DNA of 64,000 bases. Source: an uncultured Clostridia bacterium. Lineage in GTDB: Bacteria; Bacillota; Clostridia; TANB77; CAG-508. The notes beneath the pieces were generated by a model. That model was not told where the DNA came from. It searched no databases and saw only the letters and a program-made list of their open reading frames with translations. This document shows positions 46,750-56,297 of this stretch, piece after piece (the stretch's first letter is position 1; the number at the start of each line of letters is the position of its first letter). The stretch covers positions 1 through 64,000 of the forward strand of contig CANDKR010000002.1 in the NCBI GenBank assembly GCA_947385375.1, in the 5' to 3' direction. The translations under genes and the position numbers were made by a program.

Positions 46750-46890
46750 TTATTTTTTTCGTTCATCTCTGTTGCTGCGTTTGAACAGAAACTTTATATC
46801 ATTCGATTAGCGCGCTCGTGTGGCGAGATTCCCTAATCTCATTCTTAAAGTTTCTAAATGTTCTCACTTCGTGCCGTCATATCACTACAA
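46750..46890 (-). repeat. Structured intergenic repeat, copy 1 (minus orientation)
   Basis: The reverse complement of this block matches 52035-52170. On the minus strand it folds into nested stems: AAACTTTA with TAAAGTTT, then GATTAG with CTAATC, then CTCG-CCACA-CGAG. It fills most of the 229-base gap 46721-46949, which holds no ORF. Flanking conserved words are GACGGCACGAAGTGA and GCAGCAACAGAGATGAACGA. No transposase or promoter is evident. Confidence 0.78.
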
Positions 46891-46949
46891 AAATAATATA
46901 TAGTTTAGCTTAAATAAATATATTTACTTTAAATTAAAGGAGAAAAAAT

Positions 46950-47885
46950 ATGGATAAAGTAGCAGTACTAATTCCTTGTTACAACGAGGCAAAAACGATT
47001 AAAAAAGTTGTCGAAGATTTCAAAAAAGAATTACCAGAAGCAAAAATTTATGTTTATGACAACAATTCAAAAGATGGAACAGATAAAATTGCAAAAGAGG
47101 CAGGAGCCATTGTAAAATACGAGACTAGACAAGGTAAAGGTAATGTTATCAGAACTATGTTTAGAGAAATAGACGCAGAATGCTATATTATGGTAGATGG
47201 AGACGACACATATCCAGCTGAAAGCGCAAAAGAAATGGTAAAAGCAGTGCTTGAAGAAGATGTAGATATGGTAGTAGGAGATAGACTTTCTTCTACATAT
47301 TTCACAGAAAACAAAAGACCATTTCATAATATAGGAAATGTAACTGTAAGAGCATTAATTAACAGAATTTATAAAAGTAATATAAGAGATGTTATGACAG
47401 GACTTCGTGCTTTTAGCTACAAATTTGTAAAGACATTCCCTGTTATGAGTAAGGGGTTTGAACTAGAAACAGAAATGACAATACATTCTTTAGATAAGAA
47501 CTTAAAAGTAAAAAATGTTATTATTGAATATAGAGATAGACCAGCAGATAGTCCATCAAAATTAAATACAATACCAGATGGAATTAAGGTTATCAAGACA
47601 ATTTTTGGCTTTTATAAAAATTATAAACCTTTAAACTTTTTCTCAATAATTGCTTTAATATTACTTATAGCAGGACTTGTATTTTTAATTCCTTCAATAG
47701 TAGTATTCTTTAGTTCAGGAGAGATAAAAGTACCATCAATTTTAGTAGGAATTTTACTATTTATATGTACATTGCAATCATTATTTACAGGTTTAACACT
47801 TGATAATATAATCAAAAATTCAAAACAAAACTTTGAAATGAGACTTATAGATTGTGAAAGAGAATTAAAAAACGGGAGAAAATAA
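46950..47885 (+). CDS. Family 2 glycosyltransferase, polyprenyl-phosphate type
   Basis: 311 residues. GT-A domain (~1-215): 'VAVLIPCYNEAKTIKKVVED', 'VYDNNSKDGTDK', 'MVDGDDTYPAESAKEM' (metal site) and 'VMTGLRAFSYKFVKTFP'. Two C-terminal spans (~228-252 and ~263-283) anchor it. This is the dolichol-phosphate-mannose-synthase-like type, which loads a sugar on the polyprenyl carrier; such a donor would suit the polytopic proteins on both sides. RBS AAGGAG 8 bases before ATG. Stop TAA abuts the next ATG. Confidence 0.88.
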   Translation: MDKVAVLIPCYNEAKTIKKVVEDFKKELPEAKIYVYDNNSKDGTDKIAKEAGAIVKYETRQGKGNVIRTMFREIDAECYIMVDGDDTYPAESAKEMVKAVLEEDVDMVVGDRLSSTYFTENKRPFHNIGNVTVRALINRIYKSNIRDVMTGLRAFSYKFVKTFPVMSKGFELETEMTIHSLDKNLKVKNVIIEYRDRPADSPSKLNTIPDGIKVIKTIFGFYKNYKPLNFFSIIALILLIAGLVFLIPSIVVFFSSGEIKVPSILVGILLFICTLQSLFTGLTLDNIIKNSKQNFEMRLIDCERELKNGRK

Positions 47886-48926
47886 ATGAGTGAAGTAAAA
47901 GTTTCAATAGTAGTGCCAATTTATAATCTAGAAAAATATGTACCACGTTGTTTAGATGCACTAGTTAATCAAACTTTAGAAGAAATAGAAATTTTATGTG
48001 TAGATGATGGTTCAAAAGATTCTGCACCACAAATTATAGAAGATTATAAAACTAGATATCCAAATAAAGTAAAAACTTTCCATAAAGAAAATGGTGGAGA
48101 GTGGTCAGCACGTACTTATGGCTTAAAGCAAGCAACAGGCGAGTACGTAGGATTTATAGATAGTGATGATGTTCCAGAGATTACTTGGGCAGAAAAGTTA
48201 TATACTGCTGCTAAGAAAAATGATGCAGATATAGCTTTTTCAGGATATGATAGAGTTGATTTAGATACTGGAAAAACAGTATCAACAGAGATGACTAGAT
48301 ATGGAATAATGAACAAAGAAGTTGATTTTAATGATGACTTTATTGTTTATGCAAACCCATCACTTTGGAATAAATTATATAGAAGAGATTTAGTAAAAGA
48401 CATAGAATTTTTGCCTTTTAGAGGCTGCAATGATACTTTATTTTTAATTCATAGCTATATGAGTGGAGCAAAAAAGTTGACTTTTATACCAGATGTTTTA
48501 TATCATTATTATTTACGCTCAAGTTCACAAATTCATAATATGAATAAACAAGACTTAGAAAACTTAAAAAAATACTTATTAGTAACAAAAGAAAATTCTA
48601 AAGAGCTTGGAATTGAAGAAGAATTTAAAGCTGATTTAGAAGTAATGGCATTTTTACATTTAGCTATTTCTTGGGCTTTTATGGTTTCTTATAATAAAGA
48701 AGTAAATATGAAAGAAATTCAAAAAGACATTATAAAGTTCTTAGATGAAAACTTTAGTGGTTGGAGAAAAAACAAATTTTACAAATTATCACACTGTTTT
48801 CCAAAAGGCTTGAAATTTATATGTATATGGGGTGTTCATCTGTTTTATAGAATGGGACTTCCAGGAGTATATATAAAAGTGAATAGATTTTTGTTAGATG
48901 TAGTGAAACTAGAAGTTAAGTGGTAG
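47886..48926 (+). CDS. Family 2 glycosyltransferase
   Basis: 346 residues. N-terminal GT-A domain: 'VSIVVPIYNLEKYVPRCLDA', 'ILCVDDGSKDSAPQI', 'GFIDSDDVPEITWAEKLY' carrying the metal-binding Asp residues. The C-terminal ~130 residues are helical with an aromatic amphipathic end, as in membrane-associated transferases of capsule loci. GGGAG lies before the ATG. Sugar donor unknown. Confidence 0.88.
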   Translation: MSEVKVSIVVPIYNLEKYVPRCLDALVNQTLEEIEILCVDDGSKDSAPQIIEDYKTRYPNKVKTFHKENGGEWSARTYGLKQATGEYVGFIDSDDVPEITWAEKLYTAAKKNDADIAFSGYDRVDLDTGKTVSTEMTRYGIMNKEVDFNDDFIVYANPSLWNKLYRRDLVKDIEFLPFRGCNDTLFLIHSYMSGAKKLTFIPDVLYHYYLRSSSQIHNMNKQDLENLKKYLLVTKENSKELGIEEEFKADLEVMAFLHLAISWAFMVSYNKEVNMKEIQKDIIKFLDENFSGWRKNKFYKLSHCFPKGLKFICIWGVHLFYRMGLPGVYIKVNRFLLDVVKLEVKW

Positions 48927-48946
48927 ATATAAAGAGGAGAAGTTTA

Positions 48947-51100
48947 ATGCTAGAAAAAATAAAAGATATTAAAAAAATATTTTGCAAAGATAATTTTATT
49001 AAAACAAAATTAGTTATAGCAGGTATATTATCAATAGTGTTAGCTACGCTTTTTGAATATAAAGTTTATAGCTTAATTGATCCTTTTCCATCAAAGAACA
49101 GAATAATTTTTATCGCAATTGCTTTAATGATAGTTTTTTTACATTTTATTATAAAATTAAATATAATGTATGAATTTTTATACAAACATAGGTACAAATT
49201 TGCTTGTGCCTTTTTGTTGTTTGTAATGATAGGTAAATATTCAGGCTCTTCAATGACTGAATATAATATTTATATACAACCAGAGCTTGATACTGGAAGA
49301 TATCATACATTACTTGGAATTAATAGACCTGCAAGAAGTGATGAGTGGGGAAGTTCAACAACTTACATTTTATCACAAGGTGTAGGAGAGGATAAATATT
49401 CATATTTCCAAGATAGCTTAAGAGGTGCAAAAACCGATATGTTTACATTAGTAGGAGCACCAGCTTTAGATATTTTAATGCTTGGTAGACCTTTCCAATT
49501 AGGACTTATGCTATTCGGAAACAATGCTGGTTGGAGCTTTTATTGGTATGTAAGACTTGTAGCAATGTTACTTGGAGCTTTTGAATTATGTATGATAGTG
49601 ACCAATAAAAATAAAAAGATATCACTTTTAGGAGCTGTAATGATAACCTTTTCAGCAGCAGTGCAATGGTGGTATTGTTTAGATTGTTTAATTTGGGCAC
49701 AAATTATAATAGTTTTAGCAAATTTATTTTTTGAAACAGATAAAAGATATGTTAAGTATTTATCAGCTTTTGGAATACTTGTAGGATTACTTTCTTACTT
49801 ATTTGTGCTATATCCACCTTGGCAAGTAGCTTTTGCATATTTTATGGTAGCAATGCTAATTTGGGTAATACTAAAAAATTGGAAGAATTATAAGATAAAT
49901 ATACATGATTGTATTGTTATAGCAGTTACTATTCTTTGCTTTGGACTACTTGTATTTAGATGGTTTAGTTTGTCAGGCGACACAATTTCTGCTACTTTAA
50001 ATACAGCATATCCAGGTTCAAGAGTTGAAACAGGTGGAAGAACAAAAATACTATACCAATATATTTATAATATATTTATGTCTTTTAAAGAGTGCATTAA
50101 TGCTTGTGAATACTCAAGTATGTTATCACTTTTCCCAATACCAATGATTTTGGGTGCAATATACTTAGTTAGAAACTGGAAGAGAGAACATGCAATATTT
50201 TTAATACCAACTATTTCTATGTCAATTATATTTACTATTTGGTGTACAGTAGGTTTTCCAGAGTGGCTGGCTAAAATATCAATATTCTCAATGGCAGGTG
50301 CGAGTCGTGCAAGTTTAGCACTTGGAACTTTAAATATATATATATTGATTTATGTTTTAGGAAATATCAAAAAAGACGATAAATGGATGAAATGGTGGGT
50401 AGGTCTAATACTTGGAGTACTTGCTAGTATATTTGTAATATATATGGCAACAACACAGTTAAACTTGATTTTAGCAGAACCTGATAAAGACTATATAACA
50501 CCAGTCAAAATGGTAGTAACAAGTATTTTATTTGTTCCAATGTTTATATTAGTATTTAACTTAAATAAACCAAAATGCCAAACAGCTTTTATGTATTTAG
50601 CAATAGCAGTAGCTTTATCTTCTGGTTTATGTGTTAATCCGATAATAAGAACAACGGATATTATATATGAAAAGCCAGCTGCTAAGAAAATGCAAGAAAT
50701 AAGAGAAAAAGATCCAGATGCAATTTGGATTAGTGAAAACTGTGCTTTTCAAGTAAGTAATTATATGGTAGCAAATGGACTTCGTACATTAAACTCAACT
50801 AGTGTATATCCTAACTTAGAATTTTTTGAGAAAATGCTTGGAGAAAATGCTAAAGAACAAGAATATAACTATAATAGATATGCACATCATGTAGTATTTT
50901 TTACAAATGAAGAAACACACCTTACACTTGAGCAAACTGATAAATCAATTTGGAGTATAAATCCAAATGACTTAGATAAATTAGGGGTAGATTATGTTTT
51001 ATCAAACCGTGATATTTTTGAGATAGAGTTTATAAATAAAGAAGATTTTGAATTTATATATGGCGAAGATAATGTATTTATATATAAAGTAGTGAAATAA
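48947..51100 (+). CDS. Large polytopic glycan-locus membrane protein (DUF7657-like)
   Basis: 717 residues from ATG 48947, chosen for its AGAGGAG site (an in-frame upstream ATG lies in the previous gene). About 13 spans. Shares with 44593 the early loop 'RPARSDEWGSSTTYILSQG', the 'NKNKKISLLGAVMITFS' segment, an 'EWLAKISIFS' loop and the C-terminal 'LNSTSVYPNLEFFEK', 'YNYNRYAHHV'. Reads straight through with no CGG, so it is a useful intact comparison for the frameshifted paralogue. Function unknown; probably glycan transfer on the outer membrane face. Confidence 0.78.
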   Translation: MLEKIKDIKKIFCKDNFIKTKLVIAGILSIVLATLFEYKVYSLIDPFPSKNRIIFIAIALMIVFLHFIIKLNIMYEFLYKHRYKFACAFLLFVMIGKYSGSSMTEYNIYIQPELDTGRYHTLLGINRPARSDEWGSSTTYILSQGVGEDKYSYFQDSLRGAKTDMFTLVGAPALDILMLGRPFQLGLMLFGNNAGWSFYWYVRLVAMLLGAFELCMIVTNKNKKISLLGAVMITFSAAVQWWYCLDCLIWAQIIIVLANLFFETDKRYVKYLSAFGILVGLLSYLFVLYPPWQVAFAYFMVAMLIWVILKNWKNYKINIHDCIVIAVTILCFGLLVFRWFSLSGDTISATLNTAYPGSRVETGGRTKILYQYIYNIFMSFKECINACEYSSMLSLFPIPMILGAIYLVRNWKREHAIFLIPTISMSIIFTIWCTVGFPEWLAKISIFSMAGASRASLALGTLNIYILIYVLGNIKKDDKWMKWWVGLILGVLASIFVIYMATTQLNLILAEPDKDYITPVKMVVTSILFVPMFILVFNLNKPKCQTAFMYLAIAVALSSGLCVNPIIRTTDIIYEKPAAKKMQEIREKDPDAIWISENCAFQVSNYMVANGLRTLNSTSVYPNLEFFEKMLGENAKEQEYNYNRYAHHVVFFTNEETHLTLEQTDKSIWSINPNDLDKLGVDYVLSNRDIFEIEFINKEDFEFIYGEDNVFIYKVVK

Positions 51101-51114
51101 AAGGGAGAAAATTT

Positions 51115-52026
51115 ATGAGCAAAAAGGTTGCAATACTACTTTCTACTTATAATGGTGAAAAGTATTTGAGAGAACAGATTGATAGTATTTTAGCACAGAC
51201 TTATGATAATTTTGAACTTATTGTTCGTGATGATGGTTCGAAAGACAGTACAGTAGAAATAGTAAAAGAATATATGGAAAAATCAGATAAAGAAATAACT
51301 TTAATGGTTGGAAAGAATTTAGGGTTTATCAAAAGCTTTTTTGAGCTTTTGAAACACTCTGATGCAGATTATTTTTCATTTGCAGACCAAGATGATATAT
51401 GGCTTCCAAACAAGATAGAACTTGCAGTAAATTCTCTAAACAAGTTAGATGATACAAAGCCTAATATGGCATTTTCAAATGTAGATTATTATGATACAGA
51501 AATGAACTTTATGGGAAATGGTGATAGCAAGAATAAAAAGCCATCTTTCTTAAATTCATTATATGAGTGTATTAATCAAGGGATGACAATGGTTATAAAT
51601 AAAACAGCAAGAGATTATATCATAAAAAATATCCCTGAAAAGTGTTTCTTTCATGATTGGTGGACATATATGATTTGCACAGCTTTTGGAAGCGTTGTTC
51701 AAGATGATGTAGTTACAGTAAAATATAGAAGAGCTAAAACTAATGCAACAGTTGAAGGTCAAGGCAAAATTACATTGCTGGTCTGGAGAATAAAAAAATT
51801 ATTTTTAGGCGATGGTATGAAAGACATAAGAAAACAACAAACAATTTTTAAAAATGTTTTTTATGATAATTTATCTGATGAGAATAAAAAGATATTAGAT
51901 ACTTTTGAAGAAGAAAAATATAACTTCTTTAAAGCATTGAAGAAAACTTTTTATCCTAGAAAAATTAGAAGAAAATTTGTAGATGATTTGTCTTTAAGAA
52001 TTTTATTCTTATTAGGAATATTGTAA
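51115..52026 (+). CDS. Family 2 glycosyltransferase (rhamnosyltransferase-like)
   Basis: 303 residues, paralogue of 38158. 'AILLSTYNGEKYLREQIDSIL', 'IVRDDGSKDSTVEI', 'FSFADQDDIWLPNKIE', then 'FHDWWTYMICTAFG' and a positively charged C-terminus suited to membrane contact. GGGAG before the ATG. Consistent with rhamnose addition using dTDP-rhamnose from the rfb operon, which is inference. Confidence 0.88.
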   Translation: MSKKVAILLSTYNGEKYLREQIDSILAQTYDNFELIVRDDGSKDSTVEIVKEYMEKSDKEITLMVGKNLGFIKSFFELLKHSDADYFSFADQDDIWLPNKIELAVNSLNKLDDTKPNMAFSNVDYYDTEMNFMGNGDSKNKKPSFLNSLYECINQGMTMVINKTARDYIIKNIPEKCFFHDWWTYMICTAFGSVVQDDVVTVKYRRAKTNATVEGQGKITLLVWRIKKLFLGDGMKDIRKQQTIFKNVFYDNLSDENKKILDTFEEEKYNFFKALKKTFYPRKIRRKFVDDLSLRILFLLGIL

Positions 52027-52034
52027 TATATGTG

Positions 52035-52170
52035 AAAATCGAAGTGAAGGACGGAACGAAGTGAATAGATAGAACCTGTAAGAAAGAGGTTAGGGAATCT
52101 CGTTACACGAGGGCGCTAACCGAATGATGTACAGGTTATATATGAATGCAGTGACAGAGCTGAGTGAAGA
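52035..52170 (+). repeat. Structured intergenic repeat, copy 2 (plus orientation)
   Basis: Same element as 46750-46890, in the other orientation. Stems: AACCTGTA with TACAGGTT, GGTTAG with CTAACC, CTCG-TTACA-CGAG. Compared with copy 1, at least three stem pairs change on both sides (two C-G or G-C pairs become A-T pairs in the outer stem, one G-C becomes A-T in the inner), so pairing is conserved while sequence is not. It lies just upstream of the flippase gene and ends before its ribosome site. Confidence 0.8.
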
Positions 52171-52207
52171 TTTTAATATATATTACAATAAATATAAGGA
52201 GATAGAA

Positions 52208-53479
52208 GTGAAAAAAGAAAACAAAAAATTTGCTAATGATTTTATATGGAACACCTTAGGCACAGGTTTAAATTCGTTTAATTCATTATTCTTTTTGATA
52301 ATAGTAACAAGAGTAAATGGAGGACACGATGCAGGTATATTTTCTATTGCATATTCAACAGCACTAATACTATATACAATAGGTTTATATTCTGGTAGAC
52401 TTTGCCAAGTTACAGATATAGAAAATAAAATAAAAGATAGAGATTACATATTAAATAGAACAATTACTTGTATACTTATGGTTTTCTTTGGTGCAGGATT
52501 TTTGATAGTAAAACAGTATTCTGCATATAAAACAACAGTATTTATTCTACTTTGTATATTTAAAGCCACAGAAGCTTTTGCAGAAATACTTTATGGCATT
52601 ATACAGAAAAATGATTTGCTTTACAGAGTAGGGCAGTCTTTAACAATAAAATCTCTTTGCGGAATAATTACATTTTTGATAATAAACCTAGTTACAGGCG
52701 ATTTGATTTTAGCTTGTATATCAATGATTTTGATAAATATAGTAACTATGATAACTTTTGATTATTTATTTGTTTCAAAAAAATTGATAGATCCTTCAAA
52801 ATCAGAGATAAGAAATGTGTTTACAATTTTTAAAAGCGAGTTTTTTGTATTTGCAAATTCATTTTTAGGAATTTATGTATTAAATGCTCCAAAATATGCA
52901 ATAGATAGTTTCTTAACAGAGGAGCTTCAAGCAATATACGGATATATTGTAATGCCAGGCACAGTAATGGTATTATTTGCACAATTTGTAATTTTACCAT
53001 TCTTAAATACATTAAAAGAATTATATGCTAAAAAAGATGTTACAAATTTCAAAGCAATCATAAGAAAAGTAAGACTATTTGTAATAGCTTTTGGAATTTT
53101 TGCAGTATTATGTGCATATTTCTTAGGACCTGAGGTATTAGGTATAATTTATGGGGAAAACTTAAAAGAGTATAGAGTAGATTTAAGCTTAATAATAGGA
53201 GCATATATTTTTTATTCAATTTCATATGTAAATCTTGTAGTTTTAACAACTATGAGGACAACCTTTAAGCAATTTGTAGTTTATATGCTTACTGCACTGA
53301 TTGCCTTAGTAGGTTCAAACTTATATGTAAAAAGTTTTGGTGTACATGGTGGAGCATATTCTTGTGCAACAACACTTATTTTACAATTTATAATGTATAC
53401 AATATTAACAATACTAACCATTAAAAAATTTGAAAGGGAAGCTTTAAATGAAACTAGCACTGATAGTAGTAAACTTTAA
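52208..53479 (+). CDS. Polysaccharide flippase (Wzx/MATE-like)
   Basis: 423 residues from the GTG at 52208, preceded by AAGGAG (gap 7). Earlier in-frame ATGs fall in the structured repeat and are rejected. Twelve or so spans of the MVF/oligosaccharide flippase fold: 'DFIWNTLGTGLNSFNSLFFL' at the N-terminus is typical. 'YAIDSFLTEELQAIYGYIVM' and 'PEVLGIIYGENLKEY' follow. It would flip lipid-linked repeat units, a second export route beside the ABC-2 exporter in the same locus. Overlaps the next gene by 32 bases. Confidence 0.85.
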   Translation: MKKENKKFANDFIWNTLGTGLNSFNSLFFLIIVTRVNGGHDAGIFSIAYSTALILYTIGLYSGRLCQVTDIENKIKDRDYILNRTITCILMVFFGAGFLIVKQYSAYKTTVFILLCIFKATEAFAEILYGIIQKNDLLYRVGQSLTIKSLCGIITFLIINLVTGDLILACISMILINIVTMITFDYLFVSKKLIDPSKSEIRNVFTIFKSEFFVFANSFLGIYVLNAPKYAIDSFLTEELQAIYGYIVMPGTVMVLFAQFVILPFLNTLKELYAKKDVTNFKAIIRKVRLFVIAFGIFAVLCAYFLGPEVLGIIYGENLKEYRVDLSLIIGAYIFYSISYVNLVVLTTMRTTFKQFVVYMLTALIALVGSNLYVKSFGVHGGAYSCATTLILQFIMYTILTILTIKKFEREALNETSTDSSKL

Positions 53480-54338
53480 CGATATAGATGATGTAAAACG
53501 CTATGTAAATAAAATCAAGGATTACGAAATTATAGACAAAATACTTGTTGTTGACAATAAATCTACAAAGCCAGAAAATTCTTTTGAGCTTTTACAAGGT
53601 TTAGTAAGTAGCAAGGTAGAAGTAATTAGTAGTGAAAAAAATGGCGGTTACAGTTATGGTAATAATTTCGGAATTAACTATTTAAAAAGTAAAAATGAAG
53701 AGTATGATTATTATGCTATTTCTAATCCTGACATAGATATTTCAGAAGAGGCAATACTAAATACAGTGCAGTTTCTAGAAATGCAAAATAGAGCTGGAGT
53801 TGCAGCACCAAGAATGAAAGGTGCTGATGGAAATTACATAAGACGTAGTAGCTGGAAATGCAGGACTTTTGGAAGAGAAGTGGTACATTCTTCAAGACTT
53901 TTAGAGATATTATTTTATAATGTTTTAAGAGGTGGAGAATATTCAGAAGAAGAATATAAAAAGCCAGTGTTAAAAGTAGAAGCTATTTCTGGTGCGTTTT
54001 TTATAATAAAAAAAGAAGCTTTAGATAAAATAAAAGGTTTTGATGAAAATATTTTCTTATTCTATGAAGAAGATATTTTAGCAAAACAATTAGAAGAATT
54101 TAATTATGAAATATATAGTTTAAATGATATTAGTTTCACGCACTACGAAAGTCAAACAATAGGAAAAACTTTCAATTATTTCAAAAAAATGAAAGAATTA
54201 TATAACAGCAAAATTTACTACCACAAGATATACACAAAAATAAATAAATTTCAAGTATTGATTTTTGCATTACTACGTGGTATAAGAATAATAGAATTAT
54301 TAGTAGAAGTACCAGTAAGAAAAATTTTAAAGAAATAA
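53448..54338 (+). CDS. Family 2 glycosyltransferase (WbbL/RfbF-like)
   Basis: 296 residues. 'LALIVVNFNDIDDVKRYVNK', 'ILVVDNKSTKPEN', 'YAISNPDIDISEEAI' (metal site variant), 'GAFFIIKKEALDKIKGFDE' and 'FLFYEEDILAKQLEE' follow the order of rhamnosyltransferases of O-antigen and wall-polysaccharide loci. The start lies inside the flippase gene, implying coupling. A short basic amphipathic C-terminus. Confidence 0.87.
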   Translation: MKLALIVVNFNDIDDVKRYVNKIKDYEIIDKILVVDNKSTKPENSFELLQGLVSSKVEVISSEKNGGYSYGNNFGINYLKSKNEEYDYYAISNPDIDISEEAILNTVQFLEMQNRAGVAAPRMKGADGNYIRRSSWKCRTFGREVVHSSRLLEILFYNVLRGGEYSEEEYKKPVLKVEAISGAFFIIKKEALDKIKGFDENIFLFYEEDILAKQLEEFNYEIYSLNDISFTHYESQTIGKTFNYFKKMKELYNSKIYYHKIYTKINKFQVLIFALLRGIRIIELLVEVPVRKILKK

Positions 54339-54361
54339 GAGAGGATTTTAGGCGGTATATA

Positions 54362-56224
54362 ATGGATTTATTATATGTAATAACAATGATTATTTTAGGC
54401 ATAGCTTTTATGCTATATAAAAAATCAGAGGAAAAACTTAGTTTTGTAAAATGGCTTATAATATTATTACTTACAATTTTAAGTTACAATATTTTAATAG
54501 CAATGGCCTTTGGACTTTTGGCAATAGCTTCAAATATGCTTATGCTATCAATAATTAACTTAGGATTTGCAGGATTTTTAGGATATAAAGCTATAAAAAC
54601 AAAAGACTTTCAAAAATATTATTATTCTAAAATGGAAATAGCAGGATTTCTTGTTATAATAGCCATTTTCGGAATAATGCTTGTAAAAGATGTTCAAATA
54701 CAAAAAGGAAATATTGTGCATATTGCAATAGATTCTTCAATACATTATAGAGCTGCAAAACATTATTCAGACACTATGATGGCATTTATAAATGTTGAAG
54801 ATAAGACTTTTTTTGATTTTAATATAATGCAAACAGGAGCATATGTAAATGATGGTTTACTTATGCACGTAGTAAATGGCTTATCAGGTGGACGTATTTC
54901 TTATGAACATACGTATGAATTCTTTGAAGCATTAATGTTATTTATGTGTGGACTAGGATTTTATGGAATTGTAATGGATAAGATAAAAACTAAAATTGGA
55001 TTTGTTTTATCTATGGCTTTTTATGCCTTATTTATATATGGATACCCATATAATTCATATTTATATGGTTTCTCATATTTGACAGTTGGTATGGTTACAA
55101 CTATTGCAGCTATACTAATTGGCGAGCTTTTATATAGTAAAGAAAAGATAAATAGAAATTTTGTAATAGCACTTATTGGAATTACAGGAGTAGGATTAAT
55201 TTTCTCTTACTGTCTATTTGCACCAATAGTATTTGCAACTATTTGTATTTATTGTTTCTTTAAAGATTTTAAAGAAGATGGGAAAACATATCTTAAAATT
55301 TTTAAAGGTACAACACTTGCAGTTGGATTTACTTTATTTGCAGTAGCAGTAGTTGGTGTATGCTATTTCATTGTTCCAGCCCATTTTATAAATGGACAAA
55401 AACCACTTTCAGAAGCTATTAAAAATGATGGTGCAATTTACTCTGAATTATGGAGAGATATAATCTATTTTGTACCTTTTGCGCTTTTATATTTAGTAAC
55501 TTTATTTAAGAGAGTAAAAGCAAAAGAGAAGATAGAATATTTAGATGTATTTTCAATTTTTTATGTAGGATTTTATTTAGGAATGTATGTAATTTGGCAA
55601 ATGGAAAAAGCTTCAGCATACTATTTCTATAAGACATATTTCATATTATGGATAGTAATTTTTGCAATTACTGTTGATTTAATAAATAGATATATAACAG
55701 TTCCTAAAATAAAATATGCAGTGGGAGCATATAGTGCAGTTTGGCCTTTATTTGTAGCTTTTATGGTACTTATAAAAGCAGGTACAATACTTCCAGAAGA
55801 AACAAAACATGCAATTCCAAATAGAATTGGTATGTATTATAGTGAGAATTGTGATTTTAGAGGTTCTGCAAGAGCAACTCTAAACTTCACAAAAGAAAAG
55901 CAAGAAATTTCAGATTTCGTAAGAAATAATTTGAAAGATGCAACAGCAGATAATACTGTTTTAATGACAGGAACTTATAACGAAAGATGCTGGGCAACTG
56001 TTACAACTGAGCTTTCAAGTGAAAATATGGAATACAGACATGTTATTCAAGATATGACAATGCATCATATTAAAGAACTGTATAATAATGACGATAAGAA
56101 ATATGCAGTAAGCTACCAAGGCACAAATGATTATGAAAAATGGCCATATAAAGAGAATTTTAAGGTTCTATTCCAAAACGAAGCAGGTTATGTAGTAGAG
56201 AAAATAAATCTTGAAGAAAAATAA
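54362..56224 (+). CDS. Large polytopic membrane protein of the glycan locus
   Basis: 620 residues, about 12-14 spans, including 'GIAFMLYKKSEEK' head, an extracellular loop near residues 118-180 ('IAIDSSIHYRAAKHYSDTMM') and a C-terminal extracellular domain ('DNTVLMTGTYNERCWATVTT'). Architecture resembles membrane glycosyltransferases of the GT-C class, but the acidic loop-1 motif is not clear. Different from the DUF7657-like pair. The upstream gap holds only a weak ribosome site (GAGAGG). Last gene of the polysaccharide block; possible polymerase or ligase. Confidence 0.65.
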   Translation: MDLLYVITMIILGIAFMLYKKSEEKLSFVKWLIILLLTILSYNILIAMAFGLLAIASNMLMLSIINLGFAGFLGYKAIKTKDFQKYYYSKMEIAGFLVIIAIFGIMLVKDVQIQKGNIVHIAIDSSIHYRAAKHYSDTMMAFINVEDKTFFDFNIMQTGAYVNDGLLMHVVNGLSGGRISYEHTYEFFEALMLFMCGLGFYGIVMDKIKTKIGFVLSMAFYALFIYGYPYNSYLYGFSYLTVGMVTTIAAILIGELLYSKEKINRNFVIALIGITGVGLIFSYCLFAPIVFATICIYCFFKDFKEDGKTYLKIFKGTTLAVGFTLFAVAVVGVCYFIVPAHFINGQKPLSEAIKNDGAIYSELWRDIIYFVPFALLYLVTLFKRVKAKEKIEYLDVFSIFYVGFYLGMYVIWQMEKASAYYFYKTYFILWIVIFAITVDLINRYITVPKIKYAVGAYSAVWPLFVAFMVLIKAGTILPEETKHAIPNRIGMYYSENCDFRGSARATLNFTKEKQEISDFVRNNLKDATADNTVLMTGTYNERCWATVTTELSSENMEYRHVIQDMTMHHIKELYNNDDKKYAVSYQGTNDYEKWPYKENFKVLFQNEAGYVVEKINLEEK

Positions 56225-56233
56225 ATATAGATA

Positions 56234-56261
56234 TTGTAAAAAAATTCTTTTATGATATAAT
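56234..56261 (+). promoter_or_regulatory. Promoter of the rlmN operon
   Basis: TTGTAA (56234-56239), 16-base spacer, TATAAT (56256-56261), 36 bases before the TTG start of rlmN. Confidence 0.68.
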
Positions 56262-56297
56262 AGCTTTGATAAATTGTAAGCTTGGAGGCTTAAATTT

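Noticed and set aside
46721..46949. tRNA or other known RNA gene in the intergenic gap
   Set aside because: The fold is a single nested hairpin without cloverleaf arms or a CCA end. It is reported as a structured repeat instead.
52124..52207. Upstream ATG extension of the flippase gene
   Set aside because: These codons fall in the structured repeat and lack a ribosome site. The GTG at 52208 has AAGGAG at the right distance.
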